DNA from: Humulus lupulus
Lineage: Eukaryota; Streptophyta; Magnoliopsida; Rosales; Cannabaceae
DNA: 64,000 nt
Reading direction: 5' to 3'
NCBI RefSeq assembly: GCF_963169125.1
Contig: NC_084795.1
Span: 255,993,042-256,057,041 of the forward strand
Each line of letters starts with the position of its first letter. The stretch's first letter is position 1. Shown in pieces: positions 56,836-64,000 of the stretch. A program made the translations under genes and the position numbers. The notes under the pieces were generated by a model. It worked only from the letters and a program-made list of their open reading frames with translations, was not told the origin of the DNA and did not search any database.

Positions 56836-59800
56836 AGATGCGCCCAGAATTCATATAAGGAGTATGTTGTACATATATGGTGAAAATGACTCCTTACAAT
56901 ACAATCTTTTAAAAAAATTTAAAAATATATATTTTTTAATCATTACAAAAAAAACTGCATGAATCGTAATTATGTTTTGTAGTAATTATAATAAAACAAT
57001 GATAAAATAATATTATTAAAAATGACCGAGATAGTAGATGTTTAATTTTGGTAGGTTTTATAAAATAAAAAATTATTGTTATTATTTTTAAAAAATATAT
57101 ATAATCAAATATATTCTTAAACTAAAATATATAAGTGTGTTAACAAAACAAATTTTTTGAAAAATAACTCGAATGAACAGTTATGGTAATATTAATAAAA
57201 TGACCCGCGGCAGTAAAAATATTAATTTATAATTTTTAATGGTTTAATGAAACAATGCATTTTAAAGTACTTAATGAAAAGAATGCTTTTATATTGAGTA
57301 ATCTGCCGAAGTAGAACCAAAATTGGTTTTGTCTTCGATATAGTTACCAGTGAATAGTAAATAATATTCCAATAAGTAACAAAATAAGTCTATTCACTTA
57401 CTTGATGACCTTGACCAAAAAAATATGTTAATTTTTAATAGTAGTATGGAGGACATCTTAGATTGTTTTACATTATTGGTATTCTTATATTGTAGAAGAT
57501 TTTTACTAATTTAAGTATCCAAGAATCTTTTTACAAGTAATCTCGGGTGATTCTTACCAACATTTCTCTGATGAGAAATGTTAACTCTATATTATATTCT
57601 TTTTGCATTTTCTTAAATCAATAAATAATATGTGAATTACATTAGTAATTTGAAAAAAAATATTAAAATATAAAAAATTAAATAATATCTACATGTTATA
57701 CATGAATATAAAAAAATAGTCAAAGAGATAATTTACTTAGCACTCCTCCATAAAATAAATATGAGCATTTATTCATAAATTCAATTTATAATAAAGTAAA
57801 GACTTCGTATTAATTACTTCTCTAATCAAAACATACTAAGTATGGAAAGTTATTAATCTTATTAATTTTGTATCTAATAAAAAAAGAAAAATGAAGATTC
57901 ACTAATTGAGTCGTCGTGGGGAAGAAAAAGAATAAATGATATTTTGGTAAACATCCTTAGTTGTAGAGTGTTGCTATTTGATATTTTAAGGTTCCTTACA
58001 GTTGGTTAGTAATATATGCTTATCAAATTCAAATATGTGGGTCCTCATATTGGATTGCACCAAATTTAAATATGTGGATCCTGATATTAGATTGTACCAA
58101 CAACAGTATGCCATCTCCTTGGAGTGTTGGACACCTAGCAATTCTCCTTAGTTATATCATAGGGTGTCCAAAAATGATCCAATCCAACTAGAACCGACCT
58201 ATCCAAATACAACCATTTGCCAAAATTTGGATATCCAATTATGATTGGATTAGATTTTGAATATCCAAATTGGATTAGATCGATTGTTGAATGATATATA
58301 TAAAAATCCAATGCAACAAAGCTGATCCAATTGTATATATATATTTTAAAAATATATTTATTTATTTAAATAAACATATATTTATTTTAAAAAAATTATA
58401 ATTTATTTTGTATTTGTATGGTATTGCATCAATTTGAAAAAAATGATCATTCTATTTATAATATTATAAATTATTTGAACAAATTTAGCTAAATAAAAAC
58501 TCAAAAATATCAGATGGATCAAATCCAATCAAATATATAAGCAAGATGATACATCCAATAAATTAAACCGATCCATTCTAATGAATAATTGAACCATATC
58601 GATTATGATAAGTTAATTAGATTTGATTGGAAGTAAAAAATCTAAATTTCAATGGATAATTGGATTGTGATGTAAGGCAATAAACCACCCTAAAAGACAC
58701 AATGAAATGACTACTTTTTCGGTTAGAAGCGGGTGTGTTATCTATATGGGTCAAAGCCACTCAAATTGACCTATTTTCAAACCTACAATTAATATACTCA
58801 TACATTATTAAAAAGTGACTATTTCGCAATTAATATATGTCTTTATCCTCTCCTTTCGGATTAATTGAGAGTAGACCTCTTCAATTACCAAACCAAACAT
58901 CCAAGTGCCTTCTATCTAATTTCGATACCAATCAATGTTAACTATAATAACTTTGTATGAAATCAATAAAAACAAACGAATAACACTAAAACCATGAACT
59001 AGTCTTACATTTTTGTGTGTCTTTTTGCCAGGGAAAAAGAGTTCTTGGATTGGAACTTACTTTATAAGGCTTACACCAAAGCGACCATTTTATTAAATTA
59101 TAAGCAAAACGATTTAAAATGTTGTGTGTAAATTAATCGTCACACATGTAATTGCGTATAATTTTAAAATAACATATGCCGGAGCAATTGTTTTTTTTCT
59201 CGTTGAAAAGGGACACCATGGATTAGTGTATTGATTTAATGAATCAATTTATATTGTTAAATTTAATATTTAAGCAATTAAAATAGCAACTCAAATTTTT
59301 GGTACATAGTTAATTGGTACATACTCAGGGAAAATATTAAAGGGCATCTATAGTACTGGACACAATATTAATATAAATATAAAATTTATATGACAATTTA
59401 ATATTGTGGGGTTGAACATAACAATAACATTGTTCTTTATCTATTTCACACAGCTCCATTTGTGTTGGCTTTTCTAAGAAATTTTTATTCAAATGCAGAA
59501 CACGTAGATTTCTCATACTTTATATAAACACTCCTCCATAATATAGCACCATTGTACTAAGCACTGAATTTAAAGAACTTAATTTAATAATTTTAATCAC
59601 TTTATTTTCAAACGAATAAGGTTGCATTATTTTTTTCTCAACTATTGCCTCGTATATTTTCTTTCTCTTCCTTTCCCATTTACCAAAACATATCCTAAAG
59701 CATATGCATACAAATTATAATAAACATACTTTTTCTTTTGAAATGCATATAATAAACATACTGAATAATAGGTCAAATTTATTTAAAAAATAAAAATAGG

Positions 59801-59890
59801 TCAATTAAAAATAGAAAAGAATGATACATGGGAGCTTTCGTTGAAATGTGTAGTACATTTCATATCCACGTGAATAATTGCCTTTTTATT
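56836..59890. other. AT-rich intergenic DNA before the host genes
   Basis: No gene, RNA or intact mobile element was recognised over 3 kb. A 37-bp direct repeat stands at 58024-58097. A stretch rich in GATCCAATCC words lies at 58160-58690 and may be an old non-autonomous DNA element. Confidence 0.5.
58024..58097. repeat. 37-bp direct repeat, two copies
   Basis: CAAATT.AAATATGTGG.TCCT is found at 58024 and 58061, followed in both by ATATT.GATTG.AC. A few substitutions separate the copies. Confidence 0.75.
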
Positions 59891-59894
59891 ATTT

Positions 59895-59908
59895 ATATAT
59901 ATAAATAA
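59895..59908 (+). promoter_or_regulatory. Likely TATA box of the gene at 60162
   Basis: TATATATAAATAAA, about 265 bp before the ATG. The region is AT-rich, so the position of transcription start is uncertain. Confidence 0.45.
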
Positions 59909-60161
59909 AACAAAATAGGGAGATAGAGACAACATTGAACCAAAAATATAAAGCAAAAATAGAAAAATAATAGTAATTGAAAAAAATAGAAAAATAATAA
60001 TAATAATAATTGAAAAACAAGGAAAAATAAAAAATAAGAAAGCCTAAGACAAACCAAAACCAAGAGCATTCACATAATTTTTTTCTTTCTTGGCTTTTTG
60101 TCGTCGTCTCCTTCTCTCTTCTCTAAACTTAAAACAATTAAATAAACAATATCACACCACC

Positions 60162-60689
60162 ATGGACAGCTACGCCGAGCTAGCACCAGCATCGAATATC
60201 CGCCGTCGTAACTCCATATCCACTCCAGTGATCCCAGCCAAGCTCTCTCTTCCCACCAAGTCTCGCCACAGCTCGAGCTTTCCCATCCAAAACCGAAATG
60301 GCTTCGCCTCTCATCCGCCGCCATCGCTGAACTTCGAGCTCCTCCCCTTCAAGAACTCTTCTTCCCAACCTTATACCTCTTTAAAAGACCTCTTACCCTT
60401 TTCCCCTTCCGCCGTCGGAATCAACTCGCCGACGGCAGCTTCCTCCGGCTACGAGATTTCTATCCGCAACCGCCTCGTGAAGCAGGCCGCATGGGCTTAC
60501 CTCCAGCCCATGTCCTCCTCTCCCAGCTCCGACGGGTCCCACTTCCTCGGCCGTATCTGGGTCAGGCTCTCCGCCGTCCACAACCCCATCACGGCTTGTT
60601 TTGGCTTCTTCAAACGACTCGTCGTTCCTACTCTGATTAGAGCCGTTGATCGGATTCTCATTGCCCTTCGAGTCCGTGCGACAAGATAA
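60162..60689 (+). CDS. Small plant protein of unknown function, 175 aa
   Basis: Single-exon frame from ATG in the context CACCACCATGG to TAA. I recognise the layout of a plant-only family of hypothetical proteins but know no function. Residues 1-100 are rich in Ser and Pro, low in complexity and probably disordered, with an early RRRNS basic patch at 14-18 and YTSLKDLLP at 71-79. The conserved part is the C-terminal half: NRLVKQAAWAYLQPM at 103-117, then FLGRIWVRLS (128-137) and a basic, amphipathic or weakly hydrophobic helix at 143-175. An upstream in-frame extension to 60090 would have to start at TTG, so the ATG at 60162 is chosen. GC content is clearly higher than around it, with many third-position C/G. 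It is convergent with the HVA22-type gene. No signal peptide is seen. Confidence 0.85.
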   Translation: MDSYAELAPASNIRRRNSISTPVIPAKLSLPTKSRHSSSFPIQNRNGFASHPPPSLNFELLPFKNSSSQPYTSLKDLLPFSPSAVGINSPTAASSGYEISIRNRLVKQAAWAYLQPMSSSPSSDGSHFLGRIWVRLSAVHNPITACFGFFKRLVVPTLIRAVDRILIALRVRATR

Positions 60690-60950
60690 CGGTGACTCGC
60701 TATAATTTCTAATTACGTTTATGTTTTGCTTTTCTTTCTTTGGTTGCAAGTTGTAATGAAAATAAGTAAAAGAAGCCATTTTTTGTTTTTAAATAGAATG
60801 GAAATCAACATATATTACAGGAATAAAAATAAATAAATAAAAAAGAAATGAATTTCTACATTTTTTTTCCGGGTAGAGTGAATAAGAACATTCGAACCCA
60901 ATTATCTATTTGTTCTTGGTTGATTTTGTACAAGTGTTTGTGTTACAATT
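60690..60950. other. Short intergenic region between convergent genes
   Basis: Holds the 3' ends of both genes. AATGAAAATAAG near 60756 and GGAATAAAAATAAATAAA near 60820 are possible plus-strand polyadenylation signals. Nothing else is visible. Confidence 0.5.
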
Positions 60951-63126
60951 CTAAATGAGTGGTTTGAAGCGCCTAAGCCTTTGGCGGGCTTGGTTAAGGA
61001 GACCGCCGTCTGGGTTAGTAGTTGCTCCACCATCTTGTTTAACAGCAGGTTCTGCCATGAAGGCTTCTGCAATATGTACATACTCTGTTTCTTTGTGGGG
61101 TTGAAGTTGAACAATCTTAGATTTCATTGTCTCCGATGTGGCACGGTCGGTTGTTCTGTTTTGCTGGTCATCGTTTCTCTGCAAAGGTCATATCACTTTG
61201 TTTAGTGGTTCAGACACAATTAATTGCATGACAAGTTCAAAAATGTTTATCTTAAGACTTCCTAGTCAGCAATTTGTGTTACAATTTGGTACTATTAATA
61301 ATTACTGGCAAAAGAGCATGGAATGGGGTGGAAAAGGAAATTTTTTCAACCATCTCGTGATTCTGTCCTCCTAACCAGGGAACTATAAACTATCAAAAGT
61401 AATCTGTGAATGGATTATGTGATGTGGGCAGGTAGATATTGGTCTCCCACCTCTTAGTACTATGCCATAGAATATAGAATTAATCTAACCTAATATGAAT
61501 GAGATTAGTTGAGAATAAAAGAAAGAACAGACAATGACAAGTAAAATCTACCTCAGTACCATTATGGCTGCTAAACCTTCCTGACTGAGAAGCCACATAT
61601 TGTATGACTTGAAAGAATGCTGTCTGGCCCAGTTCTGTGCAGTTTTTCCAGTAGAAAAGAGCCAAATCCCAGGCCCTCGCTCTCCACTCAAGTAACTTGT
61701 GATCAATGTCTAGTTCATGCTTTGTGACATAAGGCCGTAATATGGCATCGTAGACATAATCAGAACCCTATATAAAAAAAATACATTTATTATTATACTT
61801 ACCAAAATCTCTCATTATAAATCCCTTCTCTCTATTAAATCTGTTAATTTATTACCTTGGTCTTCGGATACCAAAGATAGATGAAAAAGGCCAGCTTAAG
61901 CTCTCCATACATGGGTAACCTTCAGAAAAAAGTTCATCAGCATCAGATATCCAACAAACAAGGTATACAGAGGCAGAGTTTATTGAAAGAAAATTTAAAA
62001 GTAATATATAAGATATGTACCATGAAATGAATATGTCCCCAACTCTCTCTAGCACTGATAGAATGGCTACAAGGATCCTGAAAAAAATTCAGTTACATTT
62101 TAAATTTAGATAAACAAGGTAATTCCGAGTTCTGACCCATACAGACACAAAACATACGTTAAAGTCGTTTAGCAAATACATTTGTTGATACATGACAGAT
62201 AGTGACACCTATTGCTAATGCATTTGTTTTTTCAATGGTGCCAAAAAAATAAAACAAGGATCTCTACTATTTTCTGCCGGTCGCTGTATCTAAAATACAT
62301 ATTGACCATTTGAGTAGTGATTCATTACTGTACATTTATATTCCAGATTGCTTGCACCCATCACGAAGACAATTCCTAAAAGCTTTCTCATGCACTCTAC
62401 TTATCCCGAAATCCCATTTCTAGTTGCTTAAAATTTTAAACCCATGAATAAGACAATTTCAAAAAGCTTTCTTTTTACCCCTTAATCTAATTGCTTGCAC
62501 TCATAAGCAATGAAAACTAAAATTACACCATCTCTCACATATAATCAACGGGCCTAAATTTGAATTGATTTCATTTCATTTCATAGCTAACGTGCAACTC
62601 CCTAAGAATATGCCATGTCTATTGGCCACTTTGGTATAATTTATCGTACAAGTTCCTCTAAACATTTGACCAAATCTTATGCTGTTTATCTACTTTTTAT
62701 CTATTATATTTGTTTAAAATTTGACTGCTGATCATCCGTAGCTAATGCAGAGAATCAAATACAAATTCCATGAAAATCAGTGTTTGGCTAATTATTAAGA
62801 AGAATTAAAATAATCATAATAATAAAAAAGTCTTTCAGATTCAATTCAACAATGATGAAAAAGCTCTTACCAATATTGACACCAAAATCGAAGTTCTTCA
62901 TTTTCGGCTCTATTCCTTTCCACCACTTTGTAACACTCAAACGCAGGGTACGCATACCCAAAAACCATTCTAACCCAATCCAAAAAGAGAAAGAAAAAGG
63001 AAAAAAAAAGATAAGTATAACAGTAGATGAAGATTTAGGAGTGAGAATAAAATGAAGACTAGAAAAACAAAATGAACAGATTGAAGGAACTTACACAAGA
63101 ATTCTGGAAATTAACTCTCCCAACAT
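60951..63126 (-). CDS. HVA22-like protein (TB2/DP1/REEP family), six coding exons, 231 aa
   Basis: Exons on the minus strand: 63126-63095, 62969-62871, 62077-62021, 61919-61856, 61767-61552 and 61178-60951. All introns are GT-AG and the phases join without a break. The family makes hairpin membrane proteins of the ER that shape tubules; plant HVA22 proteins are often induced by stress or abscisic acid (family knowledge). Signature parts: MLGELISRILVM start, VFGYAYPAFECYK (13-25), LRFWCQYW (37-44), ERVGDIFISW (54-63), LPMYGELKLAFFIYLWYP (64-81), YVYDAILRPYV (88-98) and a Trp-rich amphipathic region to about 145. The C-terminal 75 residues (exon 6) are polar and low in conservation, ending QRLRRFKPLI. 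The plan is nearest the HVA22-like h/i/j group; I cannot choose among them. No damage is seen, so the gene looks functional. Confidence 0.93.
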
Positions 63127-63172
63127 TCTTTAATATCTCCTTTTCAGTCTTCACCACTAATCCAAATAATCG

Positions 63173-63251
63173 CTGCAATTTCCATATATATAGTTTCAGT
63201 AATCAAACCCATCAGAAAAGCTAGCATTAACATTCAAAAAAACGCATTTAC
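63173..63251 (-). other. Probable intron in the 5' leader of the HVA22-like gene
   Basis: On the minus strand AAAAG is followed by GTAAATGCG (donor at 63251), and GAAATTGCAG precedes CGATTATTTGG (acceptor, exon resumes at 63172), 46 bp before the ATG. The upstream leader exon would run to about 63500. Confidence 0.65.
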
Positions 63252-63526
63252 CTTTTGCAAAGACGTACCAAGATAAAGAAAAAGAAGAAGCGAGATTCAA
63301 TTCAATCCAATCCAGAGACTGAGATTAATATATTGTTTTTAATTTCCAAAAAGGAAAGCAGAAAAAATGGTGAAAGAAGAAGAGAGATTCTTTAGAAGAA
63401 ATGGGTATGAATCGTTTGGAAGAAGGGGCCGCGATTCTGTGAACGAAGATGAGAAGAAAAGAAATGAGATCAATTCTCACAAAGCCTTAACCAAATAACT
63501 TACCTATCTATTCTTCTTCTTCTACA

Positions 63527-63536
63527 TTATATATTA
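63527..63536 (-). promoter_or_regulatory. Possible TATA box of the HVA22-like gene
   Basis: Minus-strand AATATATAAT, followed at about 30 bp by a CTTA/GA-rich start region of the leader. Placement is by spacing only. Confidence 0.4.
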
Positions 63537-63539
63537 TTT

Positions 63540-64000
63540 AAAATTAAAAAAATAATAATAAAATGAAAATTAAAAAGGAGAGGGATTTGAGATTTCTTGC
63601 AGTGGACGCTTCTTTTATAAATTTGCACGCAATTTACAGAGTCTAAGAAATAAATATATATATATAGAGAGAGAGAGATAGAGAGAGAGAGTCTGGACAT
63701 TTCTTGTGATTCTTCAAAGGAGAAACGAACCCCTTGACCGTTTGGCGGTTAAAGTTTTCTGTCCTGAGGGCATTTTTGTCATTTCATGTATATAAACCCA
63801 CGTTCTCGTCATCATCTTAATATTTCCGAATGGAATTTTGAATTTTTCTTATTAATTGTACATTTTATAAATATTTTCTGCTGATTAATTTCATAAGTAC
63901 AAACTGAACAATACTGTAATGTGATCAATGAAATGACCTAAAAGTACATCACGAGTTTATAAAAGATTAGTGGTGAATGGTGATGATGGATCATGATGAC
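63540..64000. other. Upstream region of the HVA22-like gene
   Basis: It contains a simple repeat, (TA)n then (GA)n, at 63653-63691. The rest is AT-rich with no gene seen up to the window end. Confidence 0.5.
63653..63691. repeat. (TA)n(GA)n microsatellite
   Basis: About 7 TA units followed by about 12 GA units with one interruption. A likely polymorphic marker in the promoter region of the HVA22-like gene. Confidence 0.9.

Noticed and set aside
60090..60161. N-terminal extension of the gene at 60162
   Set aside because: It would have to start at TTG; the ATG at 60162 has a strong context and matches the length of the conserved protein.

Overview
The window looks like nuclear DNA from a eudicot with a repeat-rich genome. 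It is AT-rich, it holds a plant HVA22-type gene split by GT-AG introns, and about 55 of the 64 kb is LTR retrotransposon sequence. I cannot name the species. All alignments, repeat boundaries and target-site duplications (TSDs) were read by eye; no search or alignment program was run.

Layout. 1-2423: ends of two Ty3/gypsy LTRs facing each other. 2424-7203: worn Ty1/copia-like remnants (two related LTR copies, two gag fragments, part of a long LTR). 7204-17118: a minus-strand chromodomain Ty3 element (Tekay/Del-like) arranged as LTR fragment, internal fragment, LTR, gag-pol, LTR, all inside one TSD (ATAGA). 17418-21403: a 4-kb solo LTR with TSD TGAGT. 21899-55467: a plus-strand Tat-lineage complex in which one unit keeps gag but has lost pol and the next keeps pol but has lost gag. 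A Cassandra TRIM carrying 5S rRNA sequence sits in the first unit (25610-26156). The second unit is split by a 2.7-kb solo LTR (31078-33753, TSD GTATG) and by a copia-like solo LTR (36446-51282, TSD CCCAT), which itself holds a nearly complete minus-strand Tat element (37395-49982, TSD ATTAT, 817-bp LTRs about 97% alike). 55468-60089: AT-rich spacer with decayed tandem repeats. 60162-60689 and 60951-63126: two convergent host genes, a small plant protein of unknown function and an HVA22/TB2/DP1-family gene with six coding exons.

Genes and interplay. The retroelement genes are gag, protease, reverse transcriptase, RNase H and integrase; each set carries stops, frameshifts or motif loss, so none looks able to move by itself. 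Both Tat elements also carry, between pol and the 3' LTR, an antisense gene for a protein resembling the 'putative gypsy type transposon' domain followed by a coiled coil. The inner copy has its own TATA box, a spliced leader and good splice sites. This antisense gene, the two LTR-int-LTR-int-LTR arrangements and the rearranged Cassandra are the most interesting parts. The host genes lie only in the last 4 kb.
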